Below, in pieces: positions 1 through 11,344 of a stretch of 64,000 nt of DNA. Below the pieces are notes generated by a model. The model saw only the letters and a list, made by a program, of their open reading frames with translations, had not been told where the DNA came from and made no database searches. Origin of the DNA: Gnomoniopsis sp. IMI 355080 (lineage: Eukaryota; Ascomycota; Sordariomycetes; Diaporthales; Gnomoniaceae); NCBI GenBank assembly GCA_027946555.1, contig JAPEVC010000074.1, positions 1-64,000 of the forward strand, in the 5' to 3' direction. The position numbers were made by a program, and so were the translations under genes. The first letter of the stretch is position 1; each line of letters opens with the position of its first letter.

Positions 1-913
1 CTCTCCCCCCTACCCTCTCTCTCACTCGCTCCCCTTCCCACGCACTAAAACCATCCCTGGACTTGTCGAGAAGCCCGTGCCGGGTCCTCGCACAAGCGCG
101 CGTTCGGGCAAGTATTCCTACGCAGTAAGTAGAGTTTCTGTTCCTGCATCTTGTTGCCGGGATCGACCCGTTCGTTCTCTCTTTGCCCATCCCCCATCCA
201 CAAACGTCCCGAGTACCTGACTCAGTAGCGGCTCTGCGCGCGTTGGCTTAGGGGAGGAGGTGACGCGTCTAGTAGGGCGTCGTCACATCTTCACACTTGT
301 TCAAGTTCATGTCGACGCTGATTAGGCACGGTTATCGTGGGGCAATCTAAGAAACTACCGACCGGCAAGAGTGGTTTTCAGCGCAACAAATGACCAATCT
401 CGAGAGCGTTGGTCAGTCTTATAATTTACCTAGGTAATCTATTGCTAGGTATTCCGTGAGTCAGTTTCAATATCACATCACATCAAGCGTTGACTTGGGC
501 GAAGTGCTCCAGGGTGCGCCACTTGGACACAAATATAGTATAGAGACCACCACATGACCTTCTAGCTATGATTGACCGAGATATGTGTAATCAACCAAGC
601 TGCATGTTTGATTTAGACCGTCTTACGAGGGGTGACTGGAGTCGCAAGTCTCACGAGTGATTCTATCGTGTACTTTATTAGTTGCCTCGTCTGTGTACTA
701 CGAGTAGCCAGTATATGCTGTGTATCCCTATTATCTTCCCTGTTGTATGCAAAATGTCTAGGCGCCAAACAGACAACAACCCCCCGCCCTCAATGAAAAA
801 GAAACCCGAGACGCCAGGCTAGAGTCTATCCCTAATGCCTCTTACATCCCACTTTCAATGCGTAAATACCATCTCAAACGCCCAGACTCATCTCGCGTGA
901 ATGCTCTCGTGAC
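1..913. other. Left-edge intergenic stretch
   Basis: I see no supportable gene here. The first 130 bases are pyrimidine-rich and run into a good donor-like GTAAGT at about 126, so this could be the 5' untranslated end of a gene lying to the left or an unspliced leader, but no coding frame supports that. A perfect TACCTAGGTA palindrome sits at 427-436. The 3' end of the lipase gene follows. Confidence 0.5.
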
Positions 914-3172
914 TCATGATGCACTCGAAAGCTCCTCACTGCTACTCCCAGAGCTCTCACCCTCCTCGTCTACTCCACCGGTACTCCTTAGACGAATGAC
1001 ATGGTCATCCTTCCCTCTTTCAAGCTTCCGATCGTCAACCCATGCTTTCACATCTTCGCACCCCTTCGGTACACGACAACTCGACCTTGCCTCCTCTGGC
1101 ACTGTACGCCACAGCACCTCCCTGACCTCCCGGAAAATCTGGGTCTCCGCATCCATAGCCCAGATAACGTCCAAGTGCTCATATTCCGGTATCACCTTCC
1201 GGTGGATCAACCTCGCGTCTGGCTCTCTGCCCTTCTCAAATCTTCGTAGCAGCTTGTCCCCGTCCACGAGGTCATCGTGACCGGCAACCCAGAGCGCAAA
1301 TGGCGGTGATTGCACATTGTACCATGCGCGAGAGCCCTTTGCGTGGTGCTTATGCTGACGCCGGTTGGTGTGTGAGTCTCGGCGATCGCGCGTATGGTCC
1401 AAGAGAAGCGGATGGGATTCGTCGGCATCTTCACGCTCTTCCTGACGCCATTCTTCTTTGGTGGCGAGAATGCATTTCTGGACAGCCATGTCAGCGACTA
1501 CTTTGTGTGCACAAGGAGGGATAGGAAATGCTAGGGGACTGACATGTTTAGCAAAACACTCTCTTCCGAGCCACCATCTCATGGACTCTGCGCTGACGTA
1601 TACAGGTGCGAATTGAAACATCCTGTTCTTCAACCCGCGATCCCATCGGGTGTCGGACCAGTCAAACAAGAATGAGAAGACCTTGTAGCCCAGCCATCCG
1701 TAAACCCTCGGATTGAGAATCCCGTGCATGGTCATCATGATCGGAATGAAAGCATGAATGCCAAACATCATCCTGAACATGGCAGGCGTGATGACCCGCA
1801 TGAACTTAAAGTACATCTTTCCGATGAGCGGACCAGCATACGCCGCTGGTGCTAGCGCACAGAACACGCTCAACTTCTCACCCAAGTCTGGTCTTTGCGC
1901 CTTGGCCAAGGCCACGAATGTCTCAGTCGTGCCTTGCGAATGCGCAATGAGGCCGCACTTGGAGAAGCCTGTCTCATAGAGGACTCTGGAAGTCAAGGCC
2001 GGTAAATCGAACACGCCCATCTGTCGGATATTCCAACACCACATCCGCGGATCGCTATATTCGAGGAGAACATGCTTTGGCTTGAAACCGCATCTATTGT
2101 TCCCCAGCCACACGTCGTAGCCGGACTTGCATAGCCAGAAAGCAAGGGACTGCTCGTCGTTCACGCAGTAAGCACCTGATGACTGCAGCAAGCCGTGCAT
2201 GAGCAGCACAGGGTATTTTCGGGGAGCGGAGGGGTCCTTCAGCTTCTTGCCGTAGCGCTTGTCGCCTGTGAATAAATCTGGACCCCGCGCTGCGCGATCC
2301 TTTTCGTTGAGCACTTGGTATTCGCGTGGGTCGTAGACGTGCCAGAGATTGATAATGAAGCCGTCCTCGGTCTGCACCTCGAATTCTTCTACGTCGAGGC
2401 CAACTCGCCGGGCATAGTAGCCTACATCACACACTATCGGATCTGGTCCGCCTTCTGTCGGTATGTAGCCATCCTCCGTCGCCACCGGCTCCTCATTATC
2501 CACGGGCACGCGTTCCTGCGAGGGACGCCTCTTCCATTTACGGTCTAAGGCCTTTCTTTCCGCAGCTCTTTTCGACTCCTCTTGGTGGAAAGGTCGATCT
2601 CTGTCCGGGTCGCGAAAAGTCAGACGCAGCCATGTTCGGTGCAACAATGGCGGGATGTTCGTGAAGAGCGACCCAAGGACGATGACGCCCAGGAAGGACA
2701 TGCTCAGGAAGAAGGAGGATACCCGGAAAGTCGCACAGTGGAGATCGCGGAGGATGGATGGCGGACCGTAGAGGGGAAGCGGAGGGAAGAGAGGGTTGGT
2801 GTGTGATGGTGGCATGCTCTTTTGCAATGTGCCATCTGTGGACTTGTCGACCGACTTTCCATTGCGCGGCGAGGGCGTTCCAATGATGGCATTGCGATCG
2901 CCATCGTCCTCGCTGTCGTCTTCTTCCAGTGCATTCTTCAGCGAATTCAATTTATGTGCCTCCTCCAGCGGGACGCCAGGCAGCCTGTGCCCATCACTTG
3001 TTACGATGACAGGGTCGTGCGGAGTGACGAACTTGGCTTCGGCGGCGAGGTCGGAGCTTCCTTGGTCGGCAGCTAATTTCTCGGACTGGCGGGCGAATTC
3101 GACCGCATGTTTTACTGTCGAGGCCGCATCTGGTGGCGACGCTGCACCGGAGGCGGTGTCGTCAGGGGTCAT
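914..3172 (-). CDS. Steryl ester hydrolase (membrane-anchored alpha/beta-hydrolase lipase)
   Basis: Probable sterol-ester hydrolase of the yeast Tgl1/Yeh1/Yeh2 family, which frees sterol from stored steryl esters at membranes or lipid droplets. Exons run 3172-1544 and 1477-914, giving about 730 residues. The intron (1543-1478, 66 bases, GTCAGT...GCTGAC...CAG) is in frame and stop-free; removing it restores the family-like FAKHKCILAT. A disordered acidic N-terminus is followed by one membrane segment (about 148-172), the lipase-associated region (GYIPTEGGPD, VQTEDGF) and the hydrolase fold. The nucleophile is S412 in AHSQG, the acid is D611 or D612 in AGHDD, and the histidine is H644 in YEHLDV. 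I chose the ATG at 3172; the frame stays open upstream with a hydrophobic stretch, but that part looks like leader. It diverges from PEX6. Confidence 0.9.
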   Translation of the reverse strand: MTPDDTASGAASPPDAASTVKHAVEFARQSEKLAADQGSSDLAAEAKFVTPHDPVIVTSDGHRLPGVPLEEAHKLNSLKNALEEDDSEDDGDRNAIIGTPSPRNGKSVDKSTDGTLQKSMPPSHTNPLFPPLPLYGPPSILRDLHCATFRVSSFFLSMSFLGVIVLGSLFTNIPPLLHRTWLRLTFRDPDRDRPFHQEESKRAAERKALDRKWKRRPSQERVPVDNEEPVATEDGYIPTEGGPDPIVCDVGYYARRVGLDVEEFEVQTEDGFIINLWHVYDPREYQVLNEKDRAARGPDLFTGDKRYGKKLKDPSAPRKYPVLLMHGLLQSSGAYCVNDEQSLAFWLCKSGYDVWLGNNRCGFKPKHVLLEYSDPRMWCWNIRQMGVFDLPALTSRVLYETGFSKCGLIAHSQGTTETFVALAKAQRPDLGEKLSVFCALAPAAYAGPLIGKMYFKFMRVITPAMFRMMFGIHAFIPIMMTMHGILNPRVYGWLGYKVFSFLFDWSDTRWDRGLKNRMFQFAPVYVSAESMRWWLGRECFAKHVSPLAFPIPPCAHKVVADMAVQKCILATKEEWRQEEREDADESHPLLLDHTRDRRDSHTNRRQHKHHAKGSRAWYNVQSPPFALWVAGHDDLVDGDKLLRRFEKGREPDARLIHRKVIPEYEHLDVIWAMDAETQIFREVREVLWRTVPEEARSSCRVPKGCEDVKAWVDDRKLERGKDDHVIRLRSTGGVDEEGESSGSSSEELSSAS

Positions 3173-4604
3173 GTTCGTATATGGACACGCGAGCAAGGAA
3201 GACCATGAGCAATATGGCAGGGCAGCAATTAAAATGCAAAGCGCAAAGAAACAAACGAAGAGATTAATATAAAAATAAAAAGAGGAAGAATTATAGTGAA
3301 TTAGAGAGACAGTCAAGTTCCAGGAAATAGGATAAGACCAAACAAGCAGGAAGACGTCATGTGCGTTCCAAGACCAGAAAAAAAGAGAGGCTCGATATCA
3401 ATAGCCGGAAGTACCAGTAGTGCTTTCAGCTCCCGTCCGACAGCGGCTACGAGCAATCCGGAATCCCCTGGCAGCGTACCCAGGTAGTCAAGGCGGTCAA
3501 GTCCAGGAAATGCAGAATGAAAAGCAGCAATGAATCTTGCTCTGGAGATTCCGGGATCAATAACTACCTTGGCTTCCAAACCTGCGGTCATGAAGTATTG
3601 ATAATAAATGAGCAAACAACAGTGGACTGGAGTTGAAGCGGATGAGTCGCGGGACAAGTGGCAGACGACGACCCCTGCGTCACGGTGCAGGGGGGGGGCG
3701 TATTAATCCTTGTGTCCCAATTGGATCTGGGAGACATGTGAAGATCAAACTGCAAAAAAGTGGCTCGTGATGAGGTCAATCCTCTGGTCTGGCCAGCTGA
3801 CTTGGCGCAACATGAGGGTCCACGGCGAAATGCCGCCAGCAACAGGTCAGTCTACATTGTATTCACCAATTATAATAAATCAGATAATTCCTGTCTGTTG
3901 GCAAATGCCGCTAGCTTGGCACTTCGACATCAAATACTAGTAACCTTGCCTAGATACTTTTAGGTAGTTCACCTGGGAGAACACTGGACGGCCCCCCAAC
4001 AACTAAGACAGTCTACAGCTAGTTGATTCTAGAGGCTAACACATCCGAAGAATGATATGTGGATATTTCAGGATAATTCAAAAAGCTATTTCATGAAAGT
4101 GGGTCGTTACTCTGTTCTGGCCGTCTGGTACTTTCTTCAAATATGGTTTGGAATGGGAGTTTTTTGGGGGAGGAATAATGTGTGGGGGGTGGTGGAGAGA
4201 CAGTGATGGACCCCCTAACCCTGCACGCGATGCGCCGCGGTGAGCCGACTTTCGCATCGCTAGGAGCCGAGGTTCACGAACGGCATTTCTGTCTGCAAGT
4301 GAACTCCTCACCCAGCAATTTTGTGTCTCGCAAACTTTACAATTGGTTAGTGCAAGAGACACAAGACCAAACGCTTCGTGTCATCGCAGAGCTTCTTCCC
4401 TTACGAACCTTGCTTCAGGGAGCAAATAATGGACGTTGAAGGATAAGCTTCTAGCCGCCGTCTAGAAGAAACCCCCGGGTCCGAGTCAAGCCTGTTTCCC
4501 CCAAATCGGAGCCGCTTGCCCTTAGTCGAAACTCCGTCGTAGCTGTCGATAGCTTCGCTTCTCATATTCCCTCCCTCTGATCCGTCTGGAGAGCCTCCGA
4601 TGCT
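3173..4604. promoter_or_regulatory. Divergent intergenic region between lipase and PEX6
   Basis: About 1.4 kb separates the two divergently transcribed genes, so it must hold both promoters. I see no gene. Small frames are scattered through it and none looks coding. A run of nine G lies near 3692 and another G-rich stretch near 4160-4200. Confidence 0.5.
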
Positions 4605-7600
4605 ATGGCTTCGCTGGCGTCTGTTGACCTGTCCCACCGGAAGAGGAAGAGGAGGCGCAGGCAGGACAAGCCTGCCATCGCCGCGAGACTGGTTCTGGAC
4701 GACCACGTCAAAGGCGATGTTGGAATTCTGTCCCAGGATCTCTTTGCCGACCTCTTTCCACACTTGAGACTTGGTAAGTGGCATGCCGCAAGGCCGTCCC
4801 CAAGTACTACTTACAACTGCTAACGGGCCCCTGCTGGTAGACGAGGAGCAAGACGACACTGCCGCCCCAGTCCCGGATGTCCTCCACGTTGCCCTTGCAC
4901 CATGGTCTCCTGAACACTCCGCCGAGACATCCAATTGGACCATAGTACCCGTTACCCAATCTGCCGCTCTTGCGCACTCGACCGTACAATTCTCTCCTTC
5001 ATCATTAGCTCTTCAGAGCTTCGCGACCACCTTGCAGCAAATCGCGCCATCGAAGTTGTCCAGTCACAGCCGAAGTGGAATCGAGATCTTGGTCCTTGAT
5101 GTTGTTGCGCTGTCGCTGGATACTGTGTTTGTGAATCTAGAAGGAGAGCTTGCCAAGAGATTGGAGAAAGGAGAGGGCACATTCTTCCGGGACCATCCTG
5201 ATTTCACCGCTGCCCAGCTTCAAGGGAACGGCACAGTGGCTGATTCTCCGGAAGATCTGTTGAAGAAGGCTCTGCGAGTTGCGCTGGGGACGTTAAAGGT
5301 GGTTCATGCCGGCGACTTGTTTCCGCTGCCTCTAGCACCACATCCGATAACCCATGTACCACCGAACCCTGGAAAGGTCACCCTTTGCGAACCGGTCGCG
5401 CAGGGCATCCTGTCCCCTTCGACCAAGATTATTGTATCTCGAGGGCGCATCCATTCGAAGATTGAACGTGCTCAGTCTGCCATGTCTTCGGCATCGAAAC
5501 TTAATGGAGTGGCGGAAGATGACGAGGACACCGCGAATGATCAATTCTATTCGGCTGCTGAAGACCGATACAGGACGGAGAATGAGACTCAGGCTGAAAG
5601 CACTGACGCCGTCACTGAGACTGAAGAGTCCGAAGTTTCGATGGATGAGCAGGATGACTTGTCCGACGACTCCATGGATGACTTGATTGCTCTGCAGGCA
5701 CCCGCTCTACCTGCGACGGCCGCTAGTGGGGTCTCGACGATAGCTGGAACGCCGATGACCTTGGGCCGCGGGCGGAAGACCAACGGGATCAGCACACCTG
5801 GGTCTGTCTTCTCGAGCTTCACTGCTACCACTGCCAGGCAGGACCGCCCTCGTGGGCGTCTCTTCAAAAGTCAAGGACTCGTGGCGCCAATCCCACCAGA
5901 GCTCCTTCACCCAAAAGTCGTACCAGAGGATGATGAAGAAGCCAGAGTCTACGTGGATGTCAGCAACCTTACCAGAATAGGCTGCTTTTCAGGTGACTGG
6001 GTCAGATTAGAAGCGGCCGAGGAACCACCAACAAATGGCTTCGGGCCTTTTGGTCTTGGCAGCTTTGGCGACGTTACTGAAGAAGAGCCAGAATGGCGAC
6101 CAGCGAGAGTTTTCGGGCTGCCTGAAGGCTACTCAAATCGACCCGTGACGAGGATTGTTTCCTCGAAAAGTGACGGGAGAAGACCCTCTTTCTTTGAATC
6201 ACAACTGCAGAAACCATCCAGTCCTGCCGTATACGCCTCGCCGATACTGCTGGCAAATCTCGAAACCCCTCCTTACTTACGAATATGTCCTCTAAAAAGG
6301 GGCTCACCCGTTTTGGCAAAGAATCCATTATCCAAATTGACCGGATCATCACAACCACCATACGCTCGCGAGGTTACTCTGCGCCATGTACGAACGCCGA
6401 AATCCGTGGAGCGAGACGTACAAGCGGCTGTTATGGCTGGTATCAAGTTTTATTTTGAAAAGAAGTTGAGGATAGTGAAGAGCGGCGACTTGATCGCTTT
6501 TCCTATCGACACACAACTCGGGCGAACGTTACAAGAAGCAGACGGTCTTGCAGTGGATGACATACTATCTTTGTCAGCAGCAAAGAAAATGAGTAGAGGA
6601 AAGAGTTTAAGTTACGACGAGGTTGTTTGGTTCAAGGTCACCCATATTGTTCCAACAAGGAAAGAAGGCCAGGAGGAGGATCACGAAGAGGATCTCTGGG
6701 GCTCGGCCGCCTGCATTGATATTGCTGTGACCTTGCTCCAACAAACAGGATCTGTAACGAGCCGGATACCAGGCATTAAGGATAGTACCTGGAGGTTTTA
6801 TCTTGGACTGAAGAAGCCGCCGGATAGGAAATCGCAAGCTCCTCCCGCAGCCGTCATGGAACCAGAGCGCATACAAGTTGCCCCACTACGCAGGCGTCTA
6901 CGCGAACTACTGGCAGCAGCGACAAGCAAGAGAGCTATACATCTCAAGATGCCACCGCTTGCCATCTTACTGGTGTCCACGCAGAGGAACATTGGAAAGG
7001 CTACTGTCACTACTGATGCATGTCTTGACATCGGCCTGCATACTTTTGTGTTGGATGCATATGATATTGTTAACGACGCAGGCTCCGGAGGAAGTGACGT
7101 CAAGACGGAAGGCTTCTTGAAAAGCAGAGCAGAACGAGCCATGAGTTGTGGACCCGAGTCTTGTGCCCTACTTATCAGGCATATCGAGGCCCTCACAGCC
7201 GACAGAATGGTGTCCTCGATGAAGGAGATCTTGGCCGATGCGAGAGTTTTGATTGCAACTACTACTGAGGTGGACAAAGTTCCGGACGGTGTTAGGGGTC
7301 TATTCACCCACGAACTTGAGATGAGCGCGCCTGATGAGGGCGAGAGAGAAGTCATTCTGAGGAACGTCATAAACGATAGAGGCATATCGGTGGATCCCGA
7401 TGTCGATCTCAGCAGCGTGGCCCTGAAGACGGCAGCTTTGGTCGCAGGTGATCTCGTGGACGTGGTGGACCGAGCCCTCGTTGCACAACGAGCACGCCTC
7501 GAGAAGCTCACCTCTCGGCCTACCACGTCAGATACAAAGCTCACAATGCGCGACGTTCAAGTTGCCGGTGGTCCCTCTGCACGCGGCCTCACCCCGTCGG

Positions 7601-8991
7601 ACTTTGATGTAGCCGTCGACGCTGCACGCAAGAATTTCGCCAATGCCATAGGTGCGCCCAAGATTCCTAACGTAAGCTGGGACGACGTCGGTGGTCTCGA
7701 CAACGTCAAGGACACCGTTTCAGAGACCATTCAGCTACCTCTCGAGCGGCCTGAGCTCTTTGCCAAGGGCATGAAGAAGCGCAGCGGTATTCTCTTCTAC
7801 GGTCCGCCAGGTACCGGCAAAACACTTCTCGCCAAGGCCATCGCCACCGAGTACAGCCTCAACTTTTTCTCCGTCAAAGGGCCTGAACTGCTCAACATGT
7901 ACATAGGCGAGAGTGAGGCAAATGTGCGGCGGGTTTTCCAGCGTGCAAGAGATGCCAGACCTTGTGTGGTATTCTTTGACGAGCTTGACTCGGTGGCGCC
8001 GAAGCGTGGGAATCAAGGCGACAGCGGCGGTGTCATGGATCGCATAGTGAGCCAACTTCTCGCCGAGTTGGACGGTATGTCGGGGGGTGAAGACAGTGCC
8101 GGTGGTGTCTTTGTCATCGGCGCGACAAACAGGCCGGATTTGCTTGATTCGGCCTTGTTGCGACCGGGTAGATTTGACAAGATGCTCTACTTGGGCGTGT
8201 CTGATACACATGACAAGCAGTTGCGGATATTGGAGGCTTTGACAAGGAAGTATGTTTGCCTGGCTAATTTTTTTAGAATTTTTTTTCCCACGATTTTTGC
8301 ATGTCTTATAAAGGATCGACACTAACCATAAGCCTGTAGATTCACCCTCCACCCAACAGTGTCCCTCCGCAGTGTGGCCGAAAAGCTCCCCTTCACCTAC
8401 ACTGGCGCCGATTTCTACGCCTTGTGCAGCGATGCCATGCTGAAAGCCGTCACCCGGCAAGCCGCAAAAGTTGACGCTAAAATCAAGCATCTCAACGAGG
8501 AAGCCCTTGCCGCAGCCGAGGCTGACGGCCAAAAGATGCCGAACATCATCACCACCGCCAACTTTTTCGATCATCACGCCACACCCGAGGATATCGCCGT
8601 CAGCGTGACGGAAGAGGATTTTATCGCGGCCCATCGCGAGTTGATACCCAGTGTGAGCGCGGGCGAGCTTGCGCACTACGAGCGTGTCAGGGCGTCCTTC
8701 GAGGGCGGGCGTGAAGGCAATGGGGATGTTGCGGGGAAAGCGAGGCCGGCGCCCTTGGCCATTAGCACAAGGACGGTGAGTGGCGCGAGTTCGGGGCTGC
8801 GGAGTGCCAAAAGGAAAGGTAAGGGTAAGGCCGTTGCCACGGGGAGTGACGAGGAGGATGGTGAGTATGAGGATGATTATGGAGTTGCTGTGGATGAGGA
8901 GGCCAGTCGGAGTGGGAGGAAGGATAAGGGGAAGGGCAAGGCGGTTGCAGAATTCCAAGATGGGGATGATGAAGGATTATATGATGAGTAG
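4605..8991 (+). CDS. PEX6: Peroxisomal biogenesis AAA-ATPase Pex6
   Basis: Pex6 is half of the Pex1-Pex6 motor that extracts ubiquitinated Pex5 from the peroxisomal membrane for recycling. Exons 4605-4773, 4841-8249 and 8340-8991 give 1409 residues, normal for filamentous fungi. Introns are 67 bases (GTAAGT...GCTAAC...TAG) and 90 bases (GTATGT...ACTAAC...TAG); the second join gives the continuous LTRKFTLHPTVS. The basic start (RKRKRRRRQ) and the following NARLV-like strand fit fungal Pex6. D1 (about 750-930) has a degenerate Walker A, STQRNIGKAT at about 769-778. D2 is canonical: Walker A GPPGTGKT at 1044-1051, Walker B FFDELD with D1103/E1104, sensor ATNRPD and LLRPGRFD. The C-terminal tail is acidic and basic, low in complexity, and ends in YDE. 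Confidence 0.97.
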
Positions 8992-9648
8992 TCAGAGGAG
9001 GCCTTGCACCAGAGAGTCGCGTGGGCAGGCGTGCGTGTATGGATGTTTTCAAAATCTTGAAGGAGAGTACATTGCACGTATGAGTCGAATATCTGCCCCC
9101 CAAACAGTGTTTGATTGCCCTGTGGTGTGGCTGTTCTTTTATCATATAGAAAAGAGGACAACGAGAAGTTGAGCAAATGGCTCGAGGAAGGGATACAGCA
9201 GCGCCCTCCATTCCCGCCCTGTATAAACCCGGGCCTAGTTGCCAGCCTACTGAACGCGACGCAGAGGTCTCGCACGAAGAGCTCGCAGTCCGACTACGAC
9301 AGCGCGGCCGCTCCTAACGACCGAGAGATCAGCGCTAGTAACTTATCTGTTTGGCAATCTTGAACGTAATTATTAAATGTTGGTTATACAGATATATTCA
9401 GGAATAGGAATACCGTTGATAGTAATTAGGACACGTTCAGAAGGATATTTTTGAACCGGAATTCTGAACGGAGAGAGGGCCAAATATATGTGTGTGGCGC
9501 TGTCCATCCACCACACCTCCAAGTCTAATACTACAAATTCTCCCCATCCGCAGCTCTTCAGTCCCATCATCACATTACTGCCTGGGTACCTACCTAGCTA
9601 CACAAGACCTATTCAACCGTCCTGTGCCCGACAGCCATTGAGCACAAC
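8992..9648. other. Intergenic stretch, PEX6 3' end to methyltransferase
   Basis: Holds the PEX6 3' untranslated region and the methyltransferase promoter. The only pattern seen is TACCTACCTAGCTAC near 9587, about 60 bases before the next ATG. No gene seen. Confidence 0.5.
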
Positions 9649-10655
9649 ATGTCCACTCAAGACGACGACGCCGCCTTTGTCGCTCATCTCTCCCTACACG
9701 ACCCCGCCCACTTCAACATCCAACACTCCCAGACCCTTCACCGCCTGACGCTCCTGCAGCACTGGAACATTCCCCCTGGCTCCGAGGTGCTGGAACTGGG
9801 ATGCGGGCAGGGGGACTGCACGACAGTCCTTGCCTATGCTGTGGGCGAGCGAGGGAGGGTGGTGGCGGTCGATCCGGCGGAACGGGATTATGGTGCGCAC
9901 TTTCTCTCCCTTCTTTTTCACCCTGGCTTGCTTGCCTGTCCTGACGGTGGTGCGGGTGGGGGGAAAAGAAATAACAGCAGCCGACTGATGGCTCTCTTAC
10001 AGGTGCACCGTATACTCTCGGCCAAGCACAGGATCACATCTCGCAAGGCCCGCTGGGTGGGCGGATTACTTGGGTCCAACAAGCGCCCCTGGATTACCTT
10101 TCCTCCCTCCCCGCCCCCTCTGATTCCACCAGCCAAAATAAGGCTTTTGACGCAACGGTGCTTGCCCACTGCCTATGGTACTTTTCCTCCCCCTCACTCC
10201 TTCTTTCCACCTTCCGTGCCCTCAAGCAGCACAGCAAGCGTCTCCTCCTCGCCGAGTGGTCGTTAGTAGCGACGCACCCAGCTGCACAGCCTCACGTACT
10301 AGCCGCGCTCACCCAGGCAGCGCTGGAGTGCCGTAAACCCCAGGGCAGCGTCTCGAACGTCCGCACGGTGCTGGGCCCCAAACGGCTCACCGAGCTGGCC
10401 CTGGCTGCTGGGTGGCAGCTGGAAAGTGAGACGTGCGTGCAAGGTGGGGAGTCCGATTTGTTGGACGGACAGTGGGAAGTCGCTGCTTGTCTTTCTTCCT
10501 CGTTCGAAAGGGAGGTGGAGGAGCAGGTGCGTGATGAGAGGGAACGGGCCGTTGTTCTTGCGTTACGGGATGCGTGTGAGGCGAGCTTGGAGGGGGTGCA
10601 GGGCGGTCGGAAAGGAGTTCGGGCGATGGATGTCTGGACAGCTGCGTTCGTCTGA
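9649..10655 (+). CDS. SAM-dependent class I methyltransferase, substrate unknown
   Basis: Exons 9649-9892 and 10003-10655 encode 298 residues. The 110-base intron (GTGCGC...CTGAT...ACAG) joins as RDYGAPYTLGQAQ in frame. Motif I is clear at 47-56 (VLELGCGQGD), with the acidic loop after strand 2 in VVAVDPAE and a post-I/IV segment FDATVLAHCLWYF. This is the Methyltransf_11/25-like fold found in small-molecule methyltransferases. The C-terminal half (AALTQAALECRKPQGSVSNV and the LTELALAAGW segment) resembles fungal stand-alone enzymes of unknown substrate. It lies between PEX6 and a convergent Mnn10-like gene, which says nothing about substrate. The start ATG has an acceptable context (AACATGTCC). 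Confidence 0.85.
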
Positions 10656-11344
10656 TCGGGCGAAACTCAGCTTGTCTCCTAGCCCTCTTCAAAGTCTGAT
10701 CTCTGACTCTGCTTTGCTTGGGTCAACTAGACGTACAAACGCAATCGTTCGGGCTTGAGCGCAGGTAGTCCACGTGGTTATTCGTTCCCCTTCGAACAGC
10801 TATCGAAGGAGACCAGCACTACTTAATGGGTAGACTTGGCATGATGACTGTGAACGGCGATGGTGGTACGGAGCGAGATATCAATTACCTGAAATTAAGA
10901 CAAAAGATTTGGGTCATGTTCGGGGATGGTAAGAAACAATTTGCTACAAGATGAAGAGAAGTCAAGCGGCGGTAGTGAAGTAGCAAATCCATGCTTAATA
11001 TCAATGTCTCAATATCAATGTCTCTAAAAGCCCCTCGTGTCATTCGAACCCAACGCCAAAGCCAAACTCCCCCCAGATGCCGATGCAAAATCTACGGCAT
11101 GGCCGCAGGCCCACTTGTTGCTCAGAATCAAGTTTCATACGCCCCGTGGCGATCCGTCATTATCTTGATGGGCCGACCATCGCTTGCCATGGGACCTCGT
11201 TTGCTGCGCAATGCGCGACACACCAAAGGCTGGGTATAGTAATATATGGAATGAAGAAGTGAAGATGCAATGCAAGGTTTCGTTCTTTCACAACTGAGCG
11301 ACCAAAAAGCCCCTTGTGTCGAGCCCACGATTCACTGTGGTCAC
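10656..11344. other. Convergent 3' intergenic region
   Basis: Lies between the ends of two genes facing each other. Holds 3' untranslated sequence of both; no further gene seen. Confidence 0.5.

Noticed and set aside
1..130. Possible exon ending at a GTAAGT donor at the left edge
   Set aside because: No acceptor or continuing frame before the opposite-strand lipase gene, and no recognisable protein.
6798..7544. 248-codon minus-strand open frame
   Set aside because: Antisense shadow of PEX6 with low-complexity Ser/Arg composition and no motif.
7735..8958. 407-codon minus-strand open frame
   Set aside because: Runs antisense through the conserved AAA D2 domain of PEX6; an antisense shadow produced by codon bias, crossing the PEX6 intron.
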